A stretch of 64,000 nucleotides of DNA from Ailanthus altissimus (Eukaryota; Streptophyta; Magnoliopsida; Sapindales; Simaroubaceae): the NCBI GenBank assembly GCA_946807835.1, contig OX327695.1:23790501-23854500 (forward strand), read 5' to 3'. Position 1 is the first letter of the stretch, and each line of letters opens with the position of its first letter. Below, one piece after another: positions 33,056 through 44,760 of the stretch. Under the pieces are notes generated by a model. That model made no database searches and had not been told where the DNA came from. It saw only the letters and a list, made by a program, of their open reading frames with translations. Both the position numbers and the translations under genes were made by a program.

Positions 33056-33607
33056 TACAAAAGAACTGAGAATAAGGGTTAACTTAGGATGCTTATGAGT
33101 TAGTGTAAGCAAAGATCGCAGTGCTACAACGCTTATGAGTTAGTGTCGAGATGATATTACAACTTAGCCAATGCTCTAGTGTTAATGCAACTTATTCAAA
33201 AAAATAAAAAGACTCATAAGTTGGTTAAAACAACCTATTTGATTTCAACTTAGACTAGGGTTAACTTATGACGTACATAGGCTATATAAAGGCCTTATTT
33301 TTGTTTGAAAAAACATCATCATAACATAGACCACAATAAAGAACAATTAAGAGAATCATTATTGAAATCCCTTCTAGAGAGAGAAAGTTCTTTGTGAGCA
33401 TTGTGATACTTATAAAAGTATATTTTGTGAGTACTTTATGATTTAGTAATAAGAAGTAAGATCTTGATCTGCCGCCATAGACGTAGGCAATTACCAAACC
33501 ACGTAAATTATTTATGTTATTTTTTCTTCTACAATTCTTTCTCTAATATAGTTTCTCCATTGTTTACTGCATTAATCATACTTGTGTGAATCATGTATGC
33601 CCTACCA
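33056..33607 (+). repeat. 3' LTR remnant of the 24947 copia
   Basis: Matches 25190-25672 from a shared CTTAGGATG... segment and TATATAAAGGCC to CCCTACCA. The LTR start with the palindrome is missing, so the left part is deleted. Confidence 0.8.
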
Positions 33608-34009
33608 ATAATAAACCAGTTATATAAAAATATTAACAACATAACAGATGTCCACAAAGCATAAAGAATTCACAGTTTGACAAAATATGCCTACATCCAC
33701 GAGTAGTGTGTTGGGTTTCACCAATTAAAGAATAAGAAGTGTATAAAAGAACACTTTCAAACTTCACAACATTAGTTTTGGTTATATACACAAATAATCT
33801 CAAGCCTAAATCAATTATTAAGATGTCCAACTACAAGAGAGCTCTTTTCTCTCTACACATTATTTTAAAAGGACTATATTATCATTAATAAGTAAAGTCC
33901 AAATTGGGACAAATGTTTGTTTTCATCCATCTAGCATCTACCAAAACCTTTAATCTCTTACGTAAAGGTAATACAAATCAATTTAACACAATCACCATTG
34001 AATCCAATA
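33608..34009. mobile_element. LTR fragment, copia-like (402 bp)
   Basis: Contains a TTTGACAAAATATGCCTACA segment similar in arrangement to the GGTTCGACAA..GCCTACGTCC motif of other copia LTRs here. It has no clear ends. Host intron 1 length arithmetic suggests it is inserted DNA too (see findings). Confidence 0.45.
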
Positions 34010-34853
34010 TGCTGGAATTGGTGATTCAACAACCAATTAAGAGTCAACAACCAATTAAGAGTCAACAAGAAGTCTATTATGTGAAGGTTGTATAAAGAAG
34101 GAAAAAAATGTAAAGCTGAAAGCAAGGAGGTGCTTGGAAACACAAAGAGGATTATTCAGGTCTGAACACCCCAATGTTTGAAGATAGAACGCCCTCACGT
34201 CAATTCTAGAGAGATAAACGCCTCTGTATTGCCTGAGAATATTATGGTGTTGTTACAAGGTTGTACCAACACCCTAGTGTTGGAATAGTCGAATTAATGC
34301 CCCAACATTAGATGCTGAATGCTCTAGCGTTGCTTGTTTGAAAAAAATCTATTTTTGATTCAAATATACTTCTTTGAGTGGTTTTTGGGCTCCCACACAT
34401 AAGGACTCTTTTTCTAAATAGGTTTAAGATTTCTTAGGCCTTTATAAATACTATATAAACCCTTATAACCCCTTAGAATTCATAAAGTATTAAGAGAGAC
34501 TCTAAGAGAGAATAGAACGCTAGGTAGACACTAAGAGCTTGGGTGCATTAGGGTGATGCCATGATGAGTATCTTTGTTCAGTGTGGACAAAAGGATCACT
34601 AATAGAAGATAAATGTTATGACTTTACTAGTAAGTCAATGGTTAGAACTAATGTTGTAAGAAACTCAAGCAACTACTAGTGAAGATAAAAAAAACCTGTT
34701 AAGCCTGACGAGTTAGATTGTGACGAAGAGAGCCCACACCATTCAGAAGAGAGCCCACAGTACCATAATTTTATCATTGAGTGACGAAGTATTAAGAGGG
34801 GTAGCTAACAAAAAGATGACAATAAGCCTATAAAAGAAGCTCGATTTCTATAC

Positions 34854-35237
34854 ATGACGAAATTCTTGGCGAATCATCTATGTGTAAAGAATAAGTTGTA
34901 TAAGTTGTTTATATCCAAGGGATATTTAATAAGAGATTATATTGATGCCTTCAAAAAGATCATCATAAATATTGAGACAACAGACATCAAGATCCAAGAT
35001 GAAGATAATGTCATCATCTTGTTATGTTTGTTGCCACCGAGTTATGAGTACTTTGTGTATACACGGATGTATGATAGGGAGACTTTAACCATGAATGATG
35101 TCAAGGCTTTATTGAATTCAATAAAATTTGGAAAAATATCTAAATTTGACAGTGCAACAATTTTGGTTGTAAGAAAAAATAAGAAAAATCAATCTATAAG
35201 AAGCTCCAAGAAGTATTTTCTTTGCAAAGAAAAATAG
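34854..35237 (+). pseudogene. Copia gag fragment (127 codons)
   Basis: The stretch reads KFLANHLCVKNKLYKLF, DYIDAFKKIIINIE, DEDNVIILLCLLPPSYEYFV, closely parallel in order to the gag of the 18241 and 24947 elements. The N-terminal part and the zinc knuckle are missing or decayed. Confidence 0.85.
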
Positions 35238-35851
35238 CACTTTATAAATGATTATCCTAAGATACAAAAGGGATAAAGATGCTACAATAATGTCATGAAG
35301 ATGACTTCAAAGTTGTAGACGCCTTTGTAGCTCATAAGGAAAAGTACACTAGAGAATAGATATTAGATTCTGGCTATAGTGTCCATATGTACCCTAATAG
35401 ATCGTTGTTCACCAACTTGGTGTAAGGCATATTTCTAAATTGAGAAATAACTTGATATCCATAGGAAAGCTATATAAAGATGAGTATTCAATTTGACCAA
35501 AAAAAATACTGAGGGAAGTAAAAAGATATATAATGATAAAGGGTGAGAAACATAATGAGGGCTTTTATATACTTGATGGGATATAGATGGCTCAACATGG
35601 GTTGTTGATGGAATACAAACCATAAAGGCGACATCCAAAATTAGTTCACCGAAGTGATGAGGGTTGAAAGGGAATGTGTGGCATCAATACCCTATTCAAG
35701 AAGTATTCGTACATTTAGAGACCAAAGTCATGAGACCAAGATAATTTAAATCTAGATAAAGACCTAATTGGAATTAGGTCTAAGTGACAGAGCATTAGCG
35801 TGAATGGATCCAGAAGCCTTCAACTTGAGAGATTTTGAATCAATAAAAAGT

Positions 35852-36732
35852 TGTTAAAATTGGTGATTCAACAATCATAATTGAGTATGAATTTAAGATA
35901 GATACCAATAAAGAGTTAACAAGAAGTCTAGTACACAAAATTCATACTAGAAATGAACAAAATATAGAGCCGAAAACAAGAAGGGGCTTGGAAATAGAAG
36001 AGGGTTGTACAAGTCTCAATGCCTCCGCATCAGAAGAGAGAATGCCTCCGCATTATTTCTAGATAGACCAATACCCCTGCGTTGCATGAGAATGCAATGA
36101 CGTTTTGATAAGGTTGCACCAATACCCCAACATTCTTCAAGGAATGCTATAACATTGGAATAGTCATATTATCGCCCTAACATTGCTTTTTTTTCATAGA
36201 AAAATTCATTTTTATTTTAAATTAATTTCTTTGTGTGGGTTTTAGATTCTCACACGTAAGAATTTTTATTCTAAATAGGTTTAAGGTTACTTAGACATTT
36301 ATAAATACTATATAAATTTTTATAACCCTTTAGAATTCATGTAGCATTGAGAGAGACTTCAATAGAAAATTAAGAGTTAGGTAGATACTAAGTACTTTGG
36401 TGCATTAGAGTATAACTATAGTGAGTATCTTTGTTCTGTATAAACAAAAGAAGTACTAATAAATCTTTTGAGAGTTCTCTATATTGTATTCCTTAATTTC
36501 TTGAGAGAGATCCTAATAGTCTATAGTTCTAGTGTGAACTTTAATAAGAGATGTTATAATCCATTGATCTGCTGTGAACATAAGCGTTGTGCCAAATCAT
36601 GTAATTAATTGAATGTATTCTTATGATCTTACTCTTATTTACTTGTGATTTAGCACTTCCATAGCAATTGAGTATTAAAGCAAAAGCTAATAATTAAAAG
36701 AGATTAGTATTAAAGACTGATATCCTTCAACA
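35852..36732 (+). repeat. 3' LTR of the 34010 copia with AATGCCC-type word island
   Basis: Island at ~36020-36180 with words such as AATGCCTCCGCAT, AATACCCCTGCGTTG and AATACCCCAACATT, upstream of ACTATATAAA near 36307. It is related to LTRs at 34010, 44761 and 51133. Confidence 0.82.
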
Positions 36733-36938
36733 TAATAATTATAAAGCAATACCTCATTTGGTCACCTTATTACAAGCTTAGCTAGGAGTTAAAATTTAAA
36801 GTCAATTCATCATTTTTTGCCAAGTTTTTTCAGTCAACTACTACCCAAAGATCATAAACCATTTGGAAATTGAATTTATAAACCATATTCATGCATTAAA
36901 AAAAAAAAAAGCAAAGCAAAGTTAACATAAGCTGATAC
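36733..36938 (-). other. Upstream host part of copy C intron 1 (206 bp)
   Basis: Reads from donor GTATCAGC at 36938 into sequence matching the start of copy A intron 1, including AATGGTTTATGATCTTT. Confidence 0.72.
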
Positions 36939-37265
36939 CTTGCACTTGATTATCTTTGCAAAGTTTTTTAACCAATGTAGTCTTGCCATATCCTCCAGGA
37001 GCTGACACAACAATTACTTGCACCCCTTCCTTCAACAAGTCCATTTTTAACTCCTCCAGTGGAACATCTAATCCAGAAGTAACCACTGGAGGATCAGGCA
37101 CAGAGCAGGCTCCAATAATTCCAACCTGATCAAACACCCTGCTATTATTTTGAATTCAACTTAATCTCTTGAGCATGGTATGCACTTCTTTCAAATCCTT
37201 TAGGATCTCTTTGTTGTCTCTTGTTTTAGTTGCATATCAACTTGAAAGTAACTGTGTCGCATGAA
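36939..37265 (-). pseudogene. NRG1-like copy C, exon 1 fragment (end of RPW8 domain, P-loop)
   Basis: The frame near the donor reads ACSVPDPPVVTSGLDVPLEE then VIVVSAPGGYGKTTLVKK, matching copy A exon 1. Upstream residues (RHSYFQVDMQL, a frameshift, NKEILKDLKEVHTMLKRLS, then a stop) correspond to the last third of the RPW8 domain. The first ~100 codons are not present; beyond 37265 similarity ends. It is assigned to copy C because of matching orientation, phase and intron 1 sequence. Confidence 0.85.
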
Positions 37266-37340
37266 AAATATGAAAAAGATGAGGAGAAACTAATGAAATT
37301 AAGACAGCCTATTTACTGAAATAAACTGATAAAACTAAAT

Positions 37341-38077
37341 AATAAAATGAATCAATTTATAGCACTAATTATGTGAAAATAAGAAAATCCAATTGGACTG
37401 AAATAAAATACGACTCAAAAATCAATTATGATATATCAGATGAACTTTACAATTGTGTTATCTAATTTAAGTACCTTTTCGTCGTAATGACAGTCTTTAA
37501 AGAAACTTCCAGTTCACTTGAATTAAACACAAATAGCTTCACCCAAATAAGCCAAATAAACTCAAAACTTAATAAAACTAAATAATAAAATACAACTCAA
37601 ATGAGAAAACTTAATAACACTAATCATATGAAAATAAGAAAATCAAATTGGACTTCAAATATAAGTTCCTAGCTCCAAATTCGCACATCAATCAGACAGG
37701 CTACACAGTTCCAGTAGCTTTTCAGCATAACGAAGCTGACATCTTTTGAAGCAAATTGCATGCACTTCACTTTTGAGCTAAAAAAGCTAAACTCAAATCC
37801 ACCTCGCTTAAACTTACAATTTTAATAGATGTAGAGAATAAAATACAACTCAAATGAGAAAACTTAATGACACTAATCGTATGAAAATAAGAAAATTGAA
37901 CAGGACGCAAATCTGTTAGCTTCTGGCTCCTGATTCGTCCTACATCATATCAACCCGACAATTGAGTTATCCAGCTTGAATTGCTTTTACGCATAACGAC
38001 AACGTCTCTTAAAGCAGAATGCCGCCTTACTTTGGAGCTAAATAAACCTAAATTCACCCACTCAATTAAGTCAAATA
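37341..38077. repeat. Tandem repeat, period ~243-254 bp, three units
   Basis: Units begin near 37341, 37583 and 37837 with AATAAAATACAACTCAAATG or a variant, followed by ACACTAATCGTATGAAAATA and a more variable half. A fourth partial unit lies at 44578-44760 on the other side of the copia. No coding content was recognised. Confidence 0.8.
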
Positions 38078-38264
38078 TGTTGTAAAATAAAAAGTAAAAA
38101 CTAAATATATCTTAAGATACTTGAAATTATTTTAAAGTATTATAAATATTATGAAAGTATTAAAATTGAATAAATTATAAAGGAGTTGTACATATATTTA
38201 TAGATGAGTGGGAGGTAGAATTTATTAAAATGTTCCTACCGTCTCACCATTAACTTTCACAACA
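38078..38264 (-). repeat. 3' LTR of the 38078 copia
   Basis: Aligns end to end with 44391-44577, with TATTTATAG near the middle. It interrupts the ~250-bp tandem repeat. Confidence 0.85.
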
Positions 38265-40530
38265 CTTTTTTTTTTAAATTTTACCACTTTAATTGTATGT
38301 TATAATGTTAAAAAAAATTTAACGGTATAAAAATAAAGTAAAAATAAATATAACTTTATAATATACAATTGTAGTAAATGTATTTCAACATTGTCTCTTT
38401 AAAATTCTTGCTAGTAAAATTTAGTGAGATTAAATCTGATCGAAAGAAAAAAGAGTACAGTGCATGTTTGTATATGATGTGATTCTTTTTTTGGAAGAAC
38501 GCGCTCCCCCTAATTAAATGCTCATCTTCAGAGTAATATTTATTAATTTAATAATTTGTTGAGCCGATGCATACTAATTTTGTGAATAAATTTCTCAAAA
38601 GTTGACGTTGGTATAAATTTGGTGAACAGATCTATAAAATTGTTGGTGGAGTATATCTGTTAAACGTCAATCTTCTTTCTTTATTATAACTCATAAGTGT
38701 AAAAGAATTTCAAAGAAATATGTTTAGTTCTATTTCCTTTGATGTATCTGCCTCTAACTTTAGTAATACAAGCAACATTATCTTTATAGTTTGAATATAT
38801 GTTATGATACTAGGCTGCATGTACTCTGAATGTCATGAATGATAGATTGTAGTCATATACATTCTCTGCAGAGCAATTAAATAAGGTGGTAACAAAAATT
38901 TACTTTGTGGATCACTATAAGATTATTGTAAAGTAAAAATATATTCCACATGCTAATGAGTTTTTTGGGGATCAAATAAATTCTTAACATTAATAGCATT
39001 TTTGCAAAAGCTATATTCAGTCTAGTACATTAGGTTAGATATAATAAAGTACCAATTATATTAAGATATGATACTTTTGAACTAAGTATTTTTCTTATCA
39101 TCTTTTATAAGAAACATTGAGCAATGAGTCTTACTTTATATCTAATGACCTTATTGTTTTCATTACATTTCTATACAAAATAACTTGCTTACATCTACGA
39201 GTTTGATATCTTCAATGTTAGGATTACAAGTCCAAATATTTCATATTTTGCTATAGAAGTAAATTCTATTTGAATTGCTTATTTTCATAGAGCCAGTCAT
39301 ATTTTTCTCTATATTTATTAATATTTTATGACTCAAAATAACCATTCATTATTTCAGTACCTACTGCAAATGAGAATATATTGTCGATGAAAACTAGCTC
39401 TTCCTCCTTCTCTTATCCTCTATATAGCTCGTTGTTGGTTCTTTTCTCATGTTTTTTGGGACCAAGCTTTTACCGATTAAAGGTGCTGATTTTTCTAAAC
39501 CGACATCTCGCAAATTCACCCTTTTTCATGGTCACTAGAGAGCCTTCTAGCAACGTTTAAGAGGTTTTGAATAAGTAAGAGACGACAAAAAAATAATGGT
39601 TTTTCTTTGTTTTGAATCTGAAGTGCAAAGACAAAGGAATATGATAGAAGGAGGATTCCGTTCAGACAACTATTCCCTCTTGGAATGATGCCTACTCGCC
39701 GAGTAACTCCCCAATGTTTTTATATTTTTTTTGTGTAAGCATAATTTGTAACAATTTTCTTATTTTTGAATTCTTGTTCTTTTTTTAGGGCTAATGTCTC
39801 TTCTAAGATTTTTGTTTCTTTTAGGCCTTATGTCTCTTTAGGAAATTGTCACTTCAAGAATTTGTGTCACTTTAAGAACTTGTGTCTCTTCATGGACTTA
39901 TGTCTTTTCATAAACTTATGTCTCTTTAAGAACTTATATCTCCTTAGGGACTTATATCTCTTCCAATGTTAGTGATTTAGAGAATGTGGATTTATTAGCT
40001 CGAGCATCATTTTCAACAAGATTCTGATTTTTTACTTTCTTCTTCTGTGGAATAATATCTTTTTAACCAAGTGGATTGTCATACTTCTGACGTGCAATAT
40101 ATGATTCATTAACTACCTTTTGATTAGACTATTCTACATGAACAATCACCCAGGCTTATGTATTAGTTGTTGGTATATATGACCTGGTTACTTTTGATGC
40201 TTTTTATAATTTTATTTGTAATTCTTTGAAGATGAACACTCCTTCATACTTCATTTTTATATTGATTTATATGAGGATCTAAATAAGACATAGTAATCAT
40301 TTTTCAAAAAAGTTCGTACCTTACTCCAGGAAGCAATTTTCTTTCCCCTAGTGATGAAAATATTGTCTCATCAAAATGGCAATTCAAAAAATCATGCAGT
40401 AAACAGATCACCTGCCAGGGGTTTAAGATACCTTATAGTTGATGGTAAGTTAAAATCAACATAAATCCCTAAGCAATATTAAGTTCCCATTTTAGTGTAT
40501 TGTGGGGTGATATAATCATTAATAATTTTG

Positions 40531-41370
40531 CTAGTCCTTTTTTTTTGTGAAAATGTGGCATAAGATGTTCTGCATCAATTCCCACTTATGTATAATAGTC
40601 ATCAAATATTTTAAATGTAAACTCATTAGCATTATTAAACATATGATTTTAATAGGGTAGTTTGAGAATTGTACCCTCAATCTAATAATTTGTGCTAGTA
40701 ACCTAGCAAATGCAATATTTTGTATAAATAATAAACAAACATGTGAATACCGTGCAATTGTATCAATCAAAATCATAGAAAAGCGAAAAAGATCCACTTA
40801 GGTAAATAAATTTGATCCACAAATATCTCCTTGAAACTTTGTAAAAATGATGGAGATTTTAAACCAATCTTAGAAATGATGATCTAACTATAAGTTTGGT
40901 TTGTGAGAAAGTAATATAAAAACTCTCATTAGATAACAAAATCTTCAGATTCTTTAATAGATTTCTATGAGCATTTTCAATAGTTCTACGCATCACAGTT
41001 GATCAAGAATGACTAAGGCTGTTATGCCATAGCATAAATATTTTTGGATCACTGAACTTCTGGTTTATTATTGCGTAGCTTTTAATTGAATAATTCAAAT
41101 TATATGATAAGGCTGAAAGCTTTTCAAATATGCATATTGTATTTTTATTTAAAGTCTCAATGTGATATCCATTTTGGTAGATATCTTTAAACTAAGTAAA
41201 TTTCTTTTGGATCTTCTTATATATAAAGTTGCACTTATGTATAACTTTGTTTCATTTGCTAACAATATTATTGCTTTTTTAAAGCCTTCAATTAGATCTG
41301 CAGAACCTGATGTCACTTTTCTTTCAATATTTCTTATTTTGAAAGATATTGTATGTAGTTGCACTATCAA
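40531..41370 (-). pseudogene. Copia protease-integrase remnants
   Basis: 41370-41149 carries LIEGFKKAIILLANETKL and RSKRNLLSLK; 40797-40531 carries ARYSHVCLLFIQNIAFARLL and RLRVQFSNYPIK. These are recognisable copia regions of a lineage other than the Tnt1-like elements. Many stops separate them. Confidence 0.8.
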
Positions 41371-41953
41371 TCAAATAAGCATCTCAACTTTTAAATGGAC
41401 AATTCATCTTTAAAATTTATTCTTTACATAAATGTTTATGGTAGATATCAGGATGATAAAAGTCACGTTTCATACAAAAAGACACAATATGAAAATATTA
41501 ATTAAAACTTGATAATTTGTGTCCCTTATTTATCCCCAAAGAGATTAAAAGACATTTATATAAGTAAGATCTTCAAAATTTTAAGTCATCAATAAGATTT
41601 GTCTCCATATTTATCCATTTGCCTTGGTAGATGCCTCATAATGTACTATATTAATACAAGTATTTTCATAATACTTAAGGCATTTATTCTCTTACCATTA
41701 TATTTGTCTTTATGTTTATTCCCTCTTTTAGTGTTTTTTCGCTCTTGGCACTTACAGCCACCAAAAAGGTGATAATTGTGCCTCATTGCTCTCTTACAAC
41801 CATGTTCAATTTTGTTATGAGTATTTGCATTCACTTCTAAGAACTAATTGTACGTGATTCATGATTTTTCAATAAGAGATTATTATTTTATTCAGTAAGT
41901 AGAAAACATAATAATAATTTTAAGTACTTTTAAATCGTCGTTCATGATACTGT

Positions 41954-43287
41954 TGTTAGACATGTAATGTTATTTTGTGCCCTAAAAGTATGTATAATAA
42001 TATTTATTTAATTGATAAATTTTATTATTACATAATTAAGCATACATTAAAGAGCCCATATTTATAAAGTATGTGATCTATGTATTTAGCATATGGTGCT
42101 AATACAGAAGGTACAGATGACAAGTTATTTATAAATTAAATCTTATTCATAGTTATTAATGAAATGACATTTCATTATGTAATATTGTAGTTTTTCTATT
42201 TTTTTGTAGTGGATGATTTATCTTGATTATTGAAGTAGATACTTTAAGTAGGAAAAATAATTAGTGTATATAATACATTGAATTGGACTAATGTGAATTC
42301 TGATCTAGCTAATTAAATATCATTGATCTTAATTCATAAAGTTTTAATAAGCTTGATAAACCTTAATTCTAAGTAAGTAATGAACTTACATTTATGTATT
42401 GTATTCTTTTAAGTTATTACGGAGTGAGATCTAATTGGACGATCAAAATCTCGATGACTTGAAAATACAATTTTATAGATCGTAGGTACATATACTTGTA
42501 TTATGAAATCTATATTAAATGATGTCACCTAAGCTATTTCTAATATTTGATCATCTAAATCTGTGGCCGTAGTTTATTCAATAAATTGATTATTGAATAA
42601 TAATATGTATTTGTAAAATTATATACAAATACAGACATATTAATAAATGATCATTAAAGCATTCAGTGGCCTATAGGCAAATAAGTGATTAAAGAGATAT
42701 GATATTTTATAATGGTCTATCTTTAATTATGATATCATATAGAGGATTAACTTAGAAGATCTAATAGATCATAAGAGGACTAGAATTTAGATCTTTAATT
42801 TGGAACTAGATAGCTTATAGGTCTTTAGTCCCTTTACTAGCTCAAATTATCATTTTATCTTTTATCTAAAATGATGATATAAAAAATACAAATATTTTGT
42901 TTTTGGTACTTTTATTTAAATAAATCACCACTTAATTTTATATAAGAGTGTGGTGGTTAAAAAGAGGAAACACAATTATAATTGTTTGCCTCTTTTAATT
43001 TAAATAAGTTGTGACCTAATTTCTACTTTTTCATCAAAGTGGAATGGTTTAAAATGAGGCATATAGTTGGGATCATTAAAGGGAATTAAGTACCCACATA
43101 CTTGGAAGATAAAATTTTGAGAATAGTAAAGAATACTAGAGTCAAAGAAAATTCTCTCTATAACATAGGAAGAGAAGATCGGAGTTAAAGAAATTTCTCT
43201 ACATCAAATATTTTAAGATATTTTTCTTCCTCCCTTTATTTAATTTACATGTAATATAATCAATATAATCATCTTATGCTTCCAACA
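41954..43287. mobile_element. Solo LTR (1334 bp) inside the 38078 copia
   Basis: TGTTAGACATGTAATG ... TTCCAACA with flanks ACTGT (41949-41953) and ATTGT (43288-43292). No coding domain. The interior is A+T-rich and lacks the word-island structure of other LTRs here. Confidence 0.72.
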
Positions 43288-44390
43288 ATTGTTGTTGCAG
43301 AACTATATTAGAGGCATGAAAAGTAGATAATGTCTTCTCTAACATATCTTGTTATGTAACTTTTTCACCATACAATTTTAGCTATGATTTGGTTGTGATC
43401 AAAGTATAATTATTTTTAACAACAATTCTAAGATCATACAATTTCAGATTTATTTACTCATGTCTTACTTTTGATTGGAATACATCATATCTTTCTTTTA
43501 GATTTTTCTAGAGGACCTACAGGCTCTCAAATATTGAGCTTTAAATCTTTCACGAAGGTAATAACAGAGGAAAATCATCGTTCTCGACTTGTCCTACAGG
43601 GACACATTTTCTTTTTTCAATCATTTTTTTCAAACCATTAGTTTGAAGGTGCATTTTAACATCTAGTACCCATAATAGCCAATCTTTCAGATGCATCAAG
43701 TGTAAGAATTTGTAAATTTGTAAAAAGACATTCTTAGAGTCTTTAAATATAAAGAAATGAATTAAAATTAGTATGATGAAATATAAATACTATTCAATAA
43801 ATTCATAATATGTAATATAAATATCAAAAGTAATGTTTAAGAGGCATAGCCTTCCATATATATAAAATAAACATAACTGGGAGGCAAGACCTTCCATGTA
43901 TTAGTAGTATTGAAAAGGTATCCGTTGATAATAATAAAGAGACACGACCTTTCATAAATTGATAATAATGAGAAGGCGCGACATTCTATAAGATGATAAT
44001 AATAAGGAGACATGGCCTTCCATATGAATAAGTAATTAAAAGAAATAAATTTAAAAATTATGATATGAAACTTCAGGTTCAAACTTATTGATTTGTTATG
44101 CAAGCTTCAGTCTGTATATAGAATATTCGAATTTAAAAGAATAGACATAATACAAATATGAGATAATTGATGCATAATATTATCCTTATTTTTTCATATA
44201 GAAAATCCAAATAAATGACAACCACAATGCATACTCATAAGGATTAAATTATACGATAATATAAATACAATACAAATAATAGTTGAATATAAATGAAACA
44301 CGTAAAACTAAATGAATATAAAATAAAGTAAGTCAATAACTTATTATAAAAGTTAAGAATTGAACTTACCTGAAAATCATACTGATAACG

Positions 44391-44577
44391 TGTTGTAAAC
44401 AAAAAGTGAAAACTAAGGATATCTTAAGATACTAAGAAACTTTTGAAAAGTATTATAGAAATTGTGAAAGTATTGGAATTGAATGAATTACAAAGGGGGT
44501 TATACACATATTTATAGGCGAGTGGGGGTAGAAATCACCAAAATGCCCTCACCACCTCACCGTTAACTTTCGCAACA
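44391..44577 (-). repeat. 5' LTR of the 38078 copia (187 bp)
   Basis: Partner of 38078-38264; ends CGCAACA. Better preserved, with CGTTAACTTTCGC where the other copy has CATTAACTTTCAC. Confidence 0.85.
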
Positions 44578-44760
44578 AATTCACTCAAATCAGAATTAAA
44601 TTAAATAACGAATTGAGAAAAAATTAATAAGACTAATCGTATGAAAAATTCTTCAAATTATACTAAAAATAAGTTGTAGATTCTTAATTCCTCTTCTATC
44701 ACATCAAAATCGATGATTGAGCTATCTAAAATTTGAGTAGCTTTTTAGCAAAACAACATC
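44578..44760. repeat. Fourth, partial unit of the ~250-bp tandem repeat
   Basis: Contains GACTAATCGTATGAAAA and a downstream part similar to 37900-38000. Before the copia inserted it was contiguous with 37341-38077. Confidence 0.72.

Larger units (their letters stand above)
24947..33607 (+). mobile_element. Decayed Tnt1-like copia carrying a nested gypsy-type LTR
   Basis: 5' LTR 24947-25672, primer-binding site 25679-25690, gag and pol 25722-28460, interruption 28461-32347, pol continued 32348 to ~33055, 3' LTR remnant to 33607. Flanks are ATAAA (24942-24946) and ATAAT (33608-33612), a 4/5 match. Its coding order and residues parallel the 18241 copia, so it is the same lineage in opposite orientation, but it is far more decayed, with many stops. 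Confidence 0.88.
34010..36732 (+). mobile_element. Truncated copia with 881-bp 3' LTR and partial gag
   Basis: 5' LTR from 34010 (TGCTGGAATTGGTGATTCAA) is cut at about 34600, removing its end, the primer-binding site and the gag start. A gag stretch at 34854-35237 is open. Protease traces lie near 35370; integrase and reverse transcriptase are gone. The 3' LTR is 35852-36732 (TGTTAAAATTGGTG ... CTTCAACA). Flanks are CAATA (34005-34009) and TAATA (36733-36737), 4/5. Confidence 0.82.
38078..44577 (-). mobile_element. Decayed Ty1/copia with 187-bp LTRs, different lineage
   Basis: Two LTRs of exactly 187 bp (38078-38264 and 44391-44577), both TGTTGTAAA ... CAACA. The segment inside the 5' LTR resembles ACACGTTATCAGTATGA, a primer-site style of some copia lineages. 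On the minus strand, a protease-integrase junction (41370-41149) and integrase (40797-40531) can be read. Heavy decay; 41954-43287 is a later insertion. Direct flanks are not convincing as a target duplication (CAAATA versus CAAATT at best). Confidence 0.8.

Noticed and set aside
38073..44582. Target duplication AAATA/AATTC for the 38078 copia
   Set aside because: Only three of five bases agree, so it was not used as evidence for the element's ends; the matched 187-bp LTRs were used instead.
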